Source: Epiperipatus broadwayi (lineage: Eukaryota > Onychophora > Udeonychophora > Euonychophora > Peripatidae). Taken from it: 64,000 nt of DNA. The notes beneath the pieces were generated by a model, which saw only the letters and a list, made by a program, of their open reading frames with translations, searched no databases and had not been told where the DNA came from. Location: positions 12,228,864 through 12,292,863 of the forward strand of contig JAQFVV010000012.1 of the NCBI GenBank assembly GCA_028023455.1, given 5' to 3'. Shown here piece after piece: positions 10,667 to 24,429 of this stretch. The number at the start of each line of letters is the position of its first letter. Positions within the stretch are counted from its first letter, which is position 1. Position numbers and translations under genes: made by a program.

Positions 10667-12224
10667 ACAGGAGAAATTACTAACACAATATTAATTTTAC
10701 AAATATTTTTTTTAAGTTTGTAAAATAAAACTTTTCGTTTAAATTCTTTTAAAAACTATTTTTCTTTTAAAAATCCAAGATGGAGTATGCAATTGTTAAT
10801 TGTCCAAAAATAATTAAAAGGGTGGAAATTTTATATTGTCTAATTTTGGGAAATAATGTCTAATTAAAAATATACTAAAAATAAAAAAGGAAATCAAATT
10901 AAGAATTTCTACTTTTGCAATTAACATTTTATCAAATCTATTTCTAATCTGGAAATAGATTTGAATATATTTTTGGACAAATTATCTAATGGTTGCATCT
11001 TCAAAACAATAGGTGAAGGAAATGAAAAAATTCCTACTAGATAGTAATCACGAATAAAATTAAAAAGGGATATTAAAAGCATTCCTCAAATACCTGAGGG
11101 CAGTATATAATGGGCCAATTTTTGACCACTGAGAGAGAACTACTCTATGCTACTTTGTTTTTCAAAATGTTGAACAAGTAGTCAAACTAATCACCTTTTC
11201 TCACTTTTGTTGATCCATCTCTTGCCGGAAATAACCATTACACTGATGCCCCAAACATGACAGAAAGTATGATCTAAGAACAGAAGAGTGCCTAATGGAA
11301 ACTTGCTATTACACTGAAAATCATTTGAATCCTGTTAATTTGCAATGCTGGAGCTGAACTGCCAAAATGGTCTCTTTAATATAGCAAGGTAATTAACCTA
11401 AGAACTGCCTATGAAATTTACATGTTATTCCTTCTAAAACTAATCTCAACCTCGGCTATCTGGATTTCTTATTTAAATTGTTAAATTAAATGTTTTTTTT
11501 GTAACTGTTAATGTAAATTTGCTCTCATACAAATAATTTTCCTTTATATATAAAATCTGTCATATGCTCTTAATTCTTTAATTTTGGTGCGGTTCCTTTC
11601 TTAAATTTAAACAATGTTTTATTTTATTATTTTAAGGTGCCAATCTAAACAATCTTGTAAGCCTAATGCATAAAGTTATTTTCCCCTATCTAGTCAGACT
11701 TCCTTGGGTCAAGGTTAGTAAAAAAACCTCCCTTTTGAATTACATTTACATATTCTTAATTAATATGCTCACCAGATTGTTTCTCAAGTTAACCTAGTTT
11801 CATGATTCTCTTTATGCATCAAAAAGGATATTATTTATGTATAACTTTTAAATCACCGAAAAATTAATGTCATTAAATATTTTATATGTTGCTCACTTAA
11901 TTTTGAAAAGGTGTTGTCTTATTGTTATTGCTTTTTATGTTATCCGTATTACAATGCTATACTCTTAAGATTTTAAATATTTAAATATTTTCAAGTTATA
12001 AAATTCATGAGGGTGGGATTTCAGTATGTTAAATAGCAAGGAAGGATAAGGGGGTAAATTTTAAGATCTATTTTGTATGAATTAAATCTTTGCCATATAT
12101 ATTGCATATCATAATGTGAATTGCCTAAATTATAGCATTCGAGTGAGGTTCATGCAACTTAAAATAGTAACTTACATTTCATATCATTAAAGACATAGTG
12201 TTATGCTGTGTTGCTGATATATGG
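10667..12224. other. AT-rich DNA with an unexplained moderately complex patch
   Basis: Mostly AT-rich. About 10,970-11,400 and 11,640-11,780 have higher complexity and GC than their surroundings, but no frame is open and I recognise no family. Confidence 0.45.
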
Positions 12225-12480
12225 CTTAGTTTATTAACTAGTATGTGCTTCTCGTCTGGAGGTTTGCGATGAGTTTGGACTCATAGACTTTCTTCACGCC
12301 CTGTCCCATGGACAGTTGACCTTCCCGGGATCATTTTGTATAAGAGGCCTCTCATGTTGGTTGCACCAGAGAACCCTGGGGACCACACCAAGCCTAATTA
12401 AGCCTCTCTAAGCACTGCCCTAGAAAAGGGACTATTAGCCACTCCATTTTCTTCATTTAAAAGCACAATCTCACTTCAGA
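12225..12480. other. GC-rich island of unknown identity
   Basis: A ~250-bp block (for example CCCTGTCCCATGGACAGTTG near 12,299 and CCCTGGGGACCACACCAAGC near 12,374) stands out sharply from flanks that are far richer in A+T. It contains short palindromes (TGTCCCATGGACA, AAGCCTAATTAAGCCT). No open frame spans it and it is not repeated elsewhere in this window. It could be the end of an unrecognised repeat or a conserved non-coding or regulatory element. Confidence 0.4.
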
Positions 12481-15001
12481 TTCTTCTGCCTTCATATCAG
12501 CACCATTACTTTTCATTATTGCTAATTTATTTATTTAATGACCTCATTTTGATGCTGTAACAATAAAATTGTGCTTTGCTAATAATAATAGTGATTAGTT
12601 TAATTAATAATGTTGTTTTTCTTTTTCTTTTAAAAAATCCCACCATCGCAATTTATCCCATTTATTTAATAGTATATGTATGTTAGTTAAAAAGGTGAAG
12701 CATTCTTTTCTTTTTAAATCCAAATTTAAAGAATGGTTAAAAGTATTTTGTTCACTAAGCAAATAAACTTGATTTAAATGTATGTTGTTTTATTAAATAT
12801 TCACAAATAGTATCCTTAATAAGTAAACCATTTTTAAAATATATTTTATTTATTTTCATGGCTGACATGGCGTGAAAATAGTTATGTAATATGTATAATG
12901 ATTCCTAGAACACTCCATAAATGTGTACATTAATCATCACATTTCAGAACCACCACTAAAGCGTTAATTCAAATATGTTGTAAGTTTGTTTTGTAATCAA
13001 ATGATTGGCATCTTGATCTCACCCACCAAATATATCTATTAGCATAGAATATGTCATTTATTAATAAGAGCATATGAATCATAATAGCGTGATCAAATTG
13101 TATATCACTCTCTACCTCAAGGTAGATCATCTTGTCACACACATTCAAATAAATATATAATTAATTTACTGTTTCATTAAATGTTTTATTAAATATTTTA
13201 TTATTCAAGCCACTTATGTAGTGCGAATTATCTTCTCTACACTTCCATACATTCCAACATATATATATATGTGTGTGTGTTCTTTTGTTAAATATGTCTC
13301 ATTGTCTCTTTCACTCTTCTAGTGGGCTGGATTTAAGAATAAATTCTCGTGTGCCATCATTGTTATATTATCCATTAGATGTTCGATCTGGGGCTTGTGG
13401 AATGGGTTCGAATCTAGGTTGGTCCCTGATCTAAATCTCGGGTTTGATTGGGTTTAAAGTACGTTTCATTGAGTTCCAGCTCATGTTAGATGGATCAACA
13501 AATTTGACTGGTACAGTATACAGGAGTGATTCCCTAATGATTGTTAAAAAATATTTTATAAACAAACAAAAATTATTTAAATTATTCTAGACTAAGAATA
13601 CACAGATGTCCTCTGGATATTTTCTTCTATTAAACAATAAACCAAAGGAGAGGTCTTTTGATCTTAACCAAAGTCTGTTTGATGCTGACCTCTTCAATTT
13701 TTTTTAAAACTTTAACATGAATAAAAACATTACATTAAAATCTAATTTATTTTAAAAACAACTTCAGATTATCACTTACAAAAATCTTAATACTACAATC
13801 TAAAGTTATTGGATAGCAATGCTTTTTCTGAGGAAATGTTAAATGAATTTCAGTGAAGATGAGGTTTACAAGGTAATATTATTTTTATATGTATAAATAA
13901 ATTCCACTTATGCTTTCAATATTTAAACTTCTATGATAAAATGCATATCCATATTTTAAATCAATAATCTTTTTATCTTTTCTGTTTTTATTTTAGAAAA
14001 TCGATTCTTTCATTTAATGAGAAACAGTTTTCTTTTAATATATAGAATATTTCACTAAATTAACATGATATACAATTATAGGTCATTAAGTAAGCATTTT
14101 TTCAATGGCAGATTTATAATCATGTGATCACTTACGCTCTGACTCTTTAATAGCCAACTACTGTTTAGCTGATGATTAAATGCACAAGCATATGGAATTC
14201 ATAATATATTTTCATCAGTTATAAATGTAATAAAACAATACAAACACATATACTAATTATATCTTCAAGAAACTCAACTAAATTTTCTCATTTAACAACT
14301 AGCAGTTATTTAAAGAGAGATTTTTGTTGTTATTTTTTATCTTAAATTCGGAAGTAAAAGAAAGCAGATTGACTCTTTTGCCTGCTATGTTGTGGCAAGC
14401 AGCCAAACATTTTTTCCTTATTGTAATAATCATAAAATAAAAATAACTGCAATAGGAGAATTCATCAAATGTATTTTAAATAATAGCAATGATGTGTTTT
14501 AAGACCTCAGAAAAAAAATCAAGGGTTTTATTTTCAGTTAATAAACTATTTATAAAATTCCTGATTTATATGTATGTTAACGTGCTCAACTTCAAAAAAC
14601 CGAAAAAGAATGTGTGAAAGGAGTTAAAATATTGGTATTATTAAAAATAATAATAAGATAAGCTATAGGATAATGACTTTAAAACAGCGTTTTATATGAA
14701 TTTTAAAGATTTAAAACTATTTTAATGTATTTATTATACTATTTTCAGTCTTTAATATTAATAAAAATTAATAATCTTTTCTCTACCACATATGCAAATA
14801 TATAAGTAAAGTGTAAATGTAAAAGAATACATATAGAAGTCTTTGTATATATATTAATTTGCATTAGTATTAATGCTAAATAAAAGGGCTGCTTAAATGT
14901 ATTGTGATTGCATGTATTGCATATATGTGAATGCAAATAAAGTTTATTATTTAACTAAGTAAATACCCACAGATAATATATGAATAAAATATCTTTTAAT
15001 T
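12481..15001. other. AT-rich DNA with one short dinucleotide repeat
   Basis: A (TA)n(TG)n microsatellite lies at about 13,257-13,281. Near 13,400-13,420 GGGTTCGAATCTAGG resembles a tRNA B box, but I see no matching A box at the right distance. Otherwise there is no gene. Confidence 0.5.
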
Positions 15002-15981
15002 AAGTGATTCTCAATCTGTGATGCCCCCCACCTAGGTGGTGCAAAATACTAAAAGAATAGGTGCAAAGACATAAAAAATAGGCAAAAAATTTGAAAAGAG
15101 AATTAATTATTGAAACCAAAATAAGAAAAGTTACAAAAATAAAATGTCACCCTTAAAAATAGATATATAAATAATACAAACGATATTTTGAGATTAATTC
15201 ATTAAAATTCCAGAAATTAATGGCTTCCTTAAGCCTGTCTTGCAGAGCAAAGCGTTTTATAAGGTGTTATATATGAAATTGGCATTCTGAGTTCTCTTTT
15301 TGTTTAGTTGAGATCTATATTTTGTCATCAATACAACTATTGCAGAAAATTCTGTTTTGCAAAGATAAGTTGTAGGAAAAGCTAAAATTATACAAATGCT
15401 TTTTCTTTCAGGGCAGAAAATTGATTATTCAGTCCATCCCAAAATTTAAACAATTACTTATTATTGAATTGCCTTTTAATTTAACAACTTGTTCTGCAAC
15501 TGAGAGTTCTTCAGGAATATATTGAAATGGATCTCTGACCCATTAATATCTTACTATTAAGTCTTTATTGGTTATAAAATGATTTTTAAAATTTTGAATA
15601 AATATGGTTAAATGATTTTAATAAGCTTGAAATAAAACTCTAATGTATTCCTTGTTGATTGTAAAGATGTTCAGAAATTTTTCATATTTGTAAATATTTC
15701 TAAGTTTTTTTTTTTGCTTTATATTTGCATTCCATAATTTCAGTTTTCTATAAAAATTATTAACTTTGTCATTCATATCCAATGTATGTTTATTTGTTGC
15801 CAAATGTGGTGCAATTTGACTATTCATGTTGAATTTTAGCATTATTACTGTATATAAGCAGCAAAAAAAAATAACAGATATAAAAAAATATTAGGACTCC
15901 AAAAAAATCATTGGAAGGGGGTCATAATTAAAGTTGATATGGAAAGTTGGTCTCAGAGAATAAAAAGATCAAGATCCACTA
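15002..15981 (-). mobile_element. Decayed hAT-family DNA transposon (Charlie/ZBED5-like)
   Basis: The ends are degenerate inverted copies: AGTGATTCTCAATCTG at 15,003 and, on the other strand from 15,980, AGTGGATCTTGATC. Both recall the hAT terminus CAGTGGTTCTCAA. The 8 bases outside, TTTTAATT (14,994-15,001) and TCCTAATT (15,982-15,989), agree at 6 of 8 positions, as expected for an old 8-bp hAT target duplication. The interior carries transposase remains in the matching orientation. At ~980 bp it is internally deleted compared with a full hAT element. Confidence 0.75.
15242..15842 (-). pseudogene. hAT transposase C-terminal remnant
   Basis: The longest open piece (15,618-15,842, minus) contains VNNFYRKLKLWNANIKQKK, the pattern of hAT/ZBED5-type transposases just upstream of their C-terminal domain (Val-x-x-Phe-x-x-Lys-Leu-x-Leu-Trp). 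Downstream, in other frames, come PFQYIPEELSVAEQ (near 15,500-15,545) and TTYLCKTEFSA followed by MTKYRSQLN (near 15,302-15,380). The last two form the hAT dimerisation signature (T-Y-L-C-E-S-x-F-S ... K-T-K-x-R-x-x-L in the family). Order and spacing fit one protein broken by frameshifts and stops. The N-terminal BED finger and the first catalytic region are missing. It should be non-functional. Confidence 0.78.
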
Positions 15982-17316
15982 TCCTAATTTTTATTATACT
16001 TCAGATAATCTACACACATTAATCATACATTCAAATGTATATTAAGAGTTGACTACGCTGATGACAAATAATTGTGTAAAAAAGGATTCATATATAAAAA
16101 ACAATTCTGCTAAGTACTATTGTTCTGTGTGTGTGTGAAAGCATAATAGTTATGAGTAAGGTTTACATATTAAAGAGCAGCATATATTTGAATACTGTGG
16201 ATATGATAACTTTCAAAGTTTAGGATCTTTGCTAATAATGTACAGTGCATGAAGGACTCTTCATTTCATATGCAATGCAAATGGGTTGCAGTTATCGACT
16301 GTGCATGTGCAGAAACTGACACACAGATAGAAACTGACATACAGATAGAAGCTTATCTATAAACTTAAGAAAATTCTAATAAAATTTCTAATTATTTATT
16401 CTTTATTCTTTTTATATTTTGTTATTTGACAATGAATAAATTTGTTTTCTTATTATAACTTGTTCTTCAGTTTATTTAAAGTTACTGATGCTCTCCTGAT
16501 TGGTATTGAGATAATAATACCCCTGATACAACAGACAAAAACAATTGTCTTCAGAGTTAAAATAGTCCTATAATTATCACATTTCATTTTCATTTAGAAA
16601 AATAAAAAATAAGAAATAAGATACTTTATTTTTAGTCACATTAGATTATTATTATGATGATATAAATGCACTAAACAACCATAAAAAGATAATGTTTATA
16701 AATAATTATGATTACCCTGTAATAAATTAGAAGTAATACTAATAACACACATTCCGATAAAATAAAGCAAGCTTTAAAAAGAATGATCATAAGATATAAT
16801 AATGATGTAAAATATCAATAATAATTCCATTATTTCCTTGAGTTTGTTCCTTCTTCATTGATATAATTGCTATAGTTTTCCTTCTTTTTTAAAATTTAAA
16901 ATGCTTGGCAATTTGGAAGATATGATATTTGTAGTAGTTAGTTTTTCTTGTTTTGTTTATTACTATATAATTGTTTGTAGACCACATAAGTGTGTTGTTT
17001 TAAATGAATAGTTCTGTCTTTATTTTTTATTGCTACAACAATTTTCCTTTCAATATCAAGCTGCAATTTTTTAATTATAAATTTATTTTTTAAATTTCAA
17101 AGATTATATTCCTTATTTGTAAGTATTCTTTATTGGAATATACTTAAAAAAATGATGCATAATAATGTATTATTCATTGAAAAATATTTTTGTTCTAAAG
17201 ACTAAAGTGAAACCTTACTTGTTTAATACTGTTTTTCTTATTTGAAAAGTTGATATATTATTATTAAATATAAATTTTGATAGCTCAAAAATAGATATAA
17301 TTAATGCAGAAGCTAT
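15982..17316. other. AT-rich DNA, no gene seen
   Basis: Low-complexity AT-rich sequence. A short imperfect duplication (GAAACTGACAYACAGATAGA, twice) is at about 16,312-16,350. Confidence 0.5.
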
Positions 17317-17600
17317 TGAAAATCTTCAATGAGCTATATGTAAACTAATTGTCATTAAGCATAAAGTACAAAATGGATGACCTGTACTTTTTCTCTGATT
17401 AGTAAGAATGATTTTAGAATATCTTATAGTTGCCCTAAAATTCTGTTCATAAATATAAATCATGCTCTACATGTTAATACATCAATAAATTTAATGCTTA
17501 TATACAATCCGAGTTAACACAAACATGCTTTATTGTGTACTTTACATTTATTGATGATTAGTTGACATATAGCTCACTGACGGTTTTCAGTATCTTCCAC
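17317..17600. repeat. Fold-back repeat
   Basis: The arm at 17,317-17,371 (contains GAGCTATATGTAAACTAAT) is answered, inverted, at 17,536-17,600 (contains ATTAGTTGACATATAGCTC), with a ~165-bp loop. The pairing is imperfect, so the element is fairly old. No transposase is present. Confidence 0.7.
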
Positions 17601-18479
17601 ATTATAATATTTTAGAAATTACATTAGTTTTTAAAAACCTAACTTTAACTAAGAAAGGGTAAACATTTATTTGTTAAAAAAGAAATGCATAAAAATGAAT
17701 ACCAAATTAGCCATATATTTTCTATCAATTTTAGTAAGACTTTGCATGACACTTTAACATATCCAAAATTGAAGGAATAGCTTTGTTTACTGACTTGTTG
17801 ATTTTCATGTTTCATTCAGCAACACTGTCTTTATTAAATGAATCATATTTTCTGTCATGATAGTTGATAAAAATTTCTTATGGACATTAATTATTTCAGT
17901 AGAATCTATTAATTGTTTTAATTTTTTGTAAAAACACTTCCATGGAATTTTAATCTTAAACTATTAAATAAAAATAGATTTACACTGCAGAGCAAGGTTT
18001 ACATAACTTAGCCACTTACTCTCTTGCTTATTAATATATATCTCTGTTAGCATTTATTAATAAAATATCTAATATTGCTGCCATTTGAGAAAAATTTTTA
18101 ATAAAATTTTAAAAATATGGCTTTATTCCTCGAACACTTGTTATTGTTTTTTTTAAAGTTTTTTTTTTTTTCAAGAATGCTAATTTTCCACCCTAAGCAT
18201 ATATAAACTTCAATAATGTATATTAAAATAAAATAAAAGTTATTTATTGATAATATTTAAGAGAGATATTTGAAATCCTTAACTATTTTGTACTGAAAAC
18301 AGCATATTTATTTTTCTATGCATTTGTAAAAATGTAATTTTCACAATATCACAGTATTATTTAAGAAATTAAATAAAATAATAAATGCTTTATAAAGCTA
18401 TCATACTATAAAAACAATTAAAATAAAAAATTAATTATTCTTAAAGGTGCTAATTTTAAATTTATTCATAAATTGAATA
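17601..18479. other. AT-rich DNA, no gene seen
   Basis: No coding region or shared repeat recognised. Confidence 0.5.
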
Positions 18480-19177
18480 TTAAACCACCAAACATCACAT
18501 GATCACCATTTCTTATGCTTGCTCATAACTGTTATTAAAACAGGCAAAACTCTACATACAGTAGTATTGAATATTGTGATATACTAGTTTTTAAATTAGA
18601 ATGCTTTTGGTTTTAAAATTTCTATATAATTTTATAAAAAAAATGAGGCATAAATGCATTTAGCAATCTGTTAAAAAAGGAAAAACTCTGTATACAGTGG
18701 CACCACTCATTGCAAGCCAGAGTAATCAATGGATGCCAGAAGGCTTGTGCATAAAATCCCTATCTAGTACCTATTCATCCAATATCCTCAGACTAGTTTC
18801 TAGCTTGTTGATTTCATCAGTAAGGAGCCTTGGATCTGACAGCACTGAACCTAGATCTTAGGATCTAATGCAATCTTTTATCTCTACTTAACTACAAAAC
18901 TATGAGACTAAAATTAAAAACATAATATTTTCAATATAAACTCATTAGCTTATATAGACATGTAGGTCTGAACTCAGTTCAGTACCAACATTTTGATGTC
19001 TTTGGTTTTTTAATAACCATAACCATCACTAAACATCACATGATCACCATTTCTTATGCTTTCTCAAGCTGTTAAAATAGGCAAAACTCTCCATAGGGTA
19101 GTACCACTCAGTGCAAGCCAGAGTAATCAATGAATGCACTGAGTGACACTACTGTATGGAGAGTTTTGCCTGTTTAA
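18480..19177 (+). repeat. Diverged copies of the 453-bp repeat family
   Basis: Segments 18,487-18,555 and 18,665-19,177 match the array at 26,227-27,661 (for example CACATGATCACCATTTCTTA, GCCAGAAGGCTTGTGCATAA, GGAGCCTTGGATCTGA). They run in the same order, with many substitutions. The end at 19,071-19,177 is a small hairpin: AGGCAAAACTCTCCATA is answered by TATGGAGAGTTTTGCCT. This suggests the family carries terminal inverted sequence of the type TTAAAACAGGCAAAACTC. Confidence 0.8.
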
Positions 19178-22027
19178 AATAAATATTAATTGCATATTAT
19201 TTGGTTTTCAAATATTATTTTAATATCTACAAACATTGATTAAAACATAGTATTTTACATATTATTATTTGGTCAATTTATTTTATGAACTAATATTTAA
19301 AAATGTAATTATTACTGTAATGATAAACTTTTTATTTTTTTTTAATAATTATAATTTTGTATCAAAATAAATTATTTTCATATAATGTAAAACTATATTT
19401 TTTAAAATTGTACATACCTGAAACTATCTAACTGACAGTTCAATTTATCTATTTAATCTATACTTTTATAAATATTTCAATTTATATAATGATATAATTA
19501 CCCATTATTACAATACCACATTTTGATATCCCTGATTTAATAAAATAGTCAATTTAGAAACTTCTTCCAAATATGGGTGTAGGATACTAAAGCAAGAAAA
19601 GTATACTATATTTTTAATGTAGATTAAATTATATACTCTGCTATAATGTTTTTTTTTACATTTATTAATAAATGAGGGTCAGTCTATTATATATAATATA
19701 GAAGATTTTCACATACTTGTAGATAAAAATATTAAAACATTTAATAGGATTTTCTTATGTTGTTCTAAATAATGTTTAGCTATGATGTAATAAGGAAAAC
19801 AACATATTAAAAATTGATTTGTAAGATGAAATCGTGTCATTTTGTAATAATATTTATTTGCCTGACCTATCTATAAACCAAAAGTGGTTTAGTTGGTGAA
19901 TTAAATAACTAAATACTATTACCAGATAATGTGATTCAGTTTATAATATCAGATTTTGTTTAATTGTTTACCTGGTTATATCATAACTGAAAATTAGCTA
20001 AAATAATACATTGAAAAATCTTTTTAAAATATTTAATATATATATATTCAAACAATTTAGAAAAAAAGATCTGTATGAAGATTAAGAGAGGATGAGACTT
20101 CGGTGATAAGCATGACAAATGTTAGCCCATTAAAGTTTTTCTGGAATAAACTATAATAGTTATTAATTATTAGTTAAAAAACAAACTCTCATTAAATTTC
20201 TCAAGTGTTTTTTGTTGTTGTTTTTGCATAACAAAATTATTTTCCAGCATATATTTTTTATAAAATTAAAATATATATTCAAAAATTTTATAATAATACT
20301 GAAATATAAAAATCAATCCATCAAATATTAAATTAGCCAGTATTAAAAAAATATATAAATTCTGTAGTTGTTTTGTCAGTAGATAAATTATTATGTTTAG
20401 TAAATTACATACATTTACAATTTATGAGTAAAATGTTGAAACGTTATTTAATTAAAGTTTCGAAGCAAAATAAATTACAATTAGTTCATCCTAAAAAAAA
20501 TATTTTTTTTTTTTAAAAATTCAATAAAAATGGAACGTATTAATTTACTAAATGGTTTCAGCTGCTGTGAATCATTTTACGTCTTATGTTTATTATTGCT
20601 TGTTTTTATGGCATATGATTTTAAATAATGAAATTTATAAATCTTTAAAACTATTTGCGAAATAAAAGATAATAAAAAGTTGATTTTTTTTTATTTACTT
20701 TATGTATATTCACTGATATACTTATCAATAATACCTTGTCAAATAAATTTTAAACAGGATATCTAAAATTATTAAAAATATCCCTATATGTAATATATTT
20801 ATATTTGTTGTTGTAAGTATAAAAAGTTGTGTTAATGATTAAAGTTAATTATTTTTAGATTTTTCGTCAATAATCCTACAATTTTCTAGTTGGAATGAAA
20901 AAAAAACAGCTGCTATTAAGAATTCATCACAATAACTCTTATTATCACCTACTGCTTAAAAACGAATATACTCATTCTAATTTTTAAAAAAGCTAGTATA
21001 ATAAAAAATTAAAATAAATTTTGTAATGATGATGAAAAATAACCATAAATTATAAATATTTCCACATACATCATATGCTCATCTTTTAGACAGTTTATTC
21101 AACATTTTTGTAGTGAAATATTTTAAATTTTATCGCTGCAAAGATTTTTTTAGACTTCCACACTTTATCCAATAAAGATGCAATTGTAATTACCAATTCA
21201 ATATCACACATTTGGGCAACTTAAAAACATAGTGGATAATCCTACAATTTTGCCATCAATTTTTTGAAATATTACATGGAGTATCTTTGAATAAAATTTT
21301 CCAGTGATAAAGGAATTCAATTTATATTAGTGTAAAATAATAAAAAAGTGAGATAAATAAATATCTGACAGTTGATCATACCTTTAGAGGGAAAAAAAAC
21401 GAGCATAATAATATAAAAAACAAAAAACAGAAAAATCTATAAAATATATTTATTTACTATAATATTTTCCTTGAAGTTTTCGTTATCTCTCATATTATAA
21501 ATTGAAATCAGATTTTGTTTTTTAATGGGCACACAAATTCAATTTTTTAATAGTAATTATTAATTTTTAATCATAAGTATAGATAAAAAGTTTTTATAAT
21601 CAATTGTTATTATTTACTTATGAATAAAGATCATATGATATTTTTAATGAACATCAAAATTTAATAATTTATTTGCTATTTATGAAGTAAAAGAATTTTT
21701 GGAGTGGGGCAAGCAATATTACACTTTTAAATATTAAATAATTATTGAATTTTATACCAAATGAACAGTTATTCAAATAAACAATTTTAAGTTATTTATT
21801 AAATATTATTAAAATGTTTTTAATAAAGTAATAAGCAAGGGTTTTAAATTAACATTGAATCTTCTAAGCTCTACAAAAGAATATCTGTATACTGTTAATA
21901 ATATGTTAATAATTTAAATAAATAATTGAATTTTATAAATAAAATTCTTTGCATTTTTTTATTTGTATTCTAAATATTTGAATTCTTAAAGCATTTGCAA
22001 ATATTTTTACTCATCTTATATCTCTCT
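19178..22027. other. AT-rich DNA, no gene seen
   Basis: Very AT-rich, with no recognisable coding or repeat family signal over 2.8 kb. Confidence 0.55.
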
Positions 22028-22145
22028 TTAATTATTATTATCATTATCATTATTATTATTGCTACTACTACTATTGTACTACTACTGCTATTGCTACTGC
22101 TACTACTACACTACCACTATCACTACTGCTGCTACTACTACTATG
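22028..22145 (+). repeat. Imperfect trinucleotide repeat (ATT then ACT/GCT)
   Basis: ATT units grade into ACT and GCT units over ~118 bp with interruptions. Confidence 0.9.
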
Positions 22146-24357
22146 TTCTGAGTAATTTAATGGAGTGATTAAGGAGTACAGTCTGGAACTAAAGATCAAT
22201 GAATTGTGGTTCTATTTCTGCTACTTCTTATCCCCAGATCAATTGGTTTTGAGCCTAAATGAATAATATAAAAGTAATAAATGAGATACTATTCCTATAT
22301 CAACCTCTGCATTAATAATCCTGAATGACCTATCCATGGTAAGTAATACAGCTAATTCTAAAGTTGAGAGTAAGGAGCTTGTTGGAAACTTTACTGACAT
22401 GGGCTCAGAATTATTAACACAAAATATAGCAGTGATAATATGAAAGGCCCCTAGTAGCCATACTAAAGATTAACTAAGGTGTGATATAAAAGATCACTAT
22501 TCAAAAATATATTAAAATTATATATATTACTTTGGATGTAGCTGCCAAAGATAAATCTAATGAAAGCTCTAACAAATCAAGAAATCATGAATGTGGACAA
22601 TTGTTCATTGCACACACATCACTTTCATTTACTCTACTAACAAAATAATATAAAAGATACTTTAATCAAATTTACAGTCAATTGCCCAAACGTCAATACT
22701 TAAGACTAACCTTCTTAAATCTAATGATTTGCAAATGTGGATTTGTATAAAATATTTGAGTAAAGTAATTAGACAACTTTCTTAAGAGTTAATTTAAATA
22801 ATAAAAAATTAGAAAATAATTAAATCTTGGATATTAATAAACTTAACCTAGATTGCAATTAATCAATTATTGTTAATTACTAAAAGAAAATAATATAACT
22901 CATCCATAGAGGAAATTAATGACAAGTATAAAATATATTAACTATACATAGTTATAAATTACTTATTTTGCATGTCACAAAAATGATTTACATTAAACAT
23001 ATATGTTATCACTCTGCAATAACTAAAGACTAGATTACTGGCTATAAATAAAGTTCTCAACTTTTCTGGTGTGCTGCAGACTTTAGATTTCTTTGGCATA
23101 CATACTTCAATTGAGTTTTCACATGAGTAGTGCCATTTGTTTAGAAGATATTTGAGAGAGAAGATTTGTTGTCCATGTTGTTGATCAGTGAAAATAGCAG
23201 GTTGGTCAGGTCAGTAGTCTATACCATGATGGTAATTGGAGTTATGCCTGAAGAGGTGAATTCATAATTTTGGAAGCTTTAGCCATACATATTACCAATG
23301 CAAATGATGGAAATTGTTAATTCTTTCATTTTTCTAGAGAATGGTTGGTTTTCTTTAAAACAGGCCATGTATCACACTGTAATTGCAGGTAACCATCATA
23401 AATTTTTCTTTGGAAAATTTTATAGTGATGAGCAGTGAAATAACTGGAACTTTTGATCATGAAAAGTGTACAATATAACAGTCTATGTTCATATGGGAAT
23501 TGAAGAAGAGCTTATGAAAGTGAATATATGCAGCTAAATTTTTTTACTTTAATTATTCTTCAGTTCTATTGTTTGCCCACCTATTTTTTTGGAAACATTT
23601 ACAATCAGCACTATTAAAAATATTCCAGATCTAGCATTTTTAAACTATTATTTAATTCTTAACATTTCCAAGTAATTACTTTTGTTACAATGTCTAATTT
23701 TTTTTTACAACAGATTACATTTTATTTGTAGATTACGTGTTGTTTTACACAGTTTTAAAATGATCTTATACAGAAAGATAAGTAATTTACTTGTAAAATT
23801 TATCTGTCTAAAAAAAATTGATATTGCTTTGAAATTTAACCTTAACACTGGCCATTGTAGATGCAATAGATAGAGGTCAAAAGGAAATGAAAGATAGTAT
23901 TACATTTATGGGAAATAGTAAAAATAAAGTTAATTGGGCAGTTAGCAGCAGAAATCAAAAGCAAAATTATAACTCCAATAATAAATATAATGTAAAAATT
24001 TCTATCTTTTTCATATCTTGGGATGCAACAAAGAATCATTTTAATATATACATTGTATATACTGAAATTTGAGATGAGGTTCTATATGTGATGTCAGTCA
24101 TATTTTTTTTGTCTTTCTTATTTGGTCTTTGTATGTTGAATATGTTCACTTGTAAAACGTTAAACTTTGTTGCTAAGACAGTGATAATATTGATATAAAT
24201 TAATTATTATTAATTGTATTATAAATGAATATGTGAATAATAAAGCATATAGTTTGGATAAAATTATTATTCTTTTGTTACATGTCTCATTTTCATTAAT
24301 GCTTTCACAATACTAAATTATAGATTACACAAATAAATGTTTAATATTTCAAATACA
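22146..24357. other. AT-rich DNA with possible old repeat ends
   Basis: About 22,150-22,225 resembles a worn tRNA-derived SINE head (an A-box-like TGGAGTGATTAAGGAG and, ~45 bases on, GTGGTTCTATTTCTGC). About 23,048-23,105 (GTTCTCAACTTTTCTGGTGT) resembles a hAT end. Neither is backed by a partner end or tail, so I do not annotate them as elements. Confidence 0.35.
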
Positions 24358-24429
24358 TTTGTTCTTTTTATTTGTGTAATATTATATTAGTAATTTGTTC
24401 TTTTTATTTGTGTAATATTATATTAGTAA
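24358..24429 (+). repeat. Perfect 36-bp tandem duplication
   Basis: The unit starting TTTGTTCTTTTTATTTGTGT occurs twice in a row at 24,358 and 24,394. It looks identical, so the duplication is recent. Confidence 0.92.

Noticed and set aside
13374-13425. Possible tRNA-derived SINE from GGGTTCGAATCTAGG
   Set aside because: B box only. No A box at the expected spacing, no tail and no second copy.
23048-23105. hAT-like terminus GTTCTCAACTTTTCTGGTGT
   Set aside because: No opposite end or target duplication found, and no transposase remains nearby.
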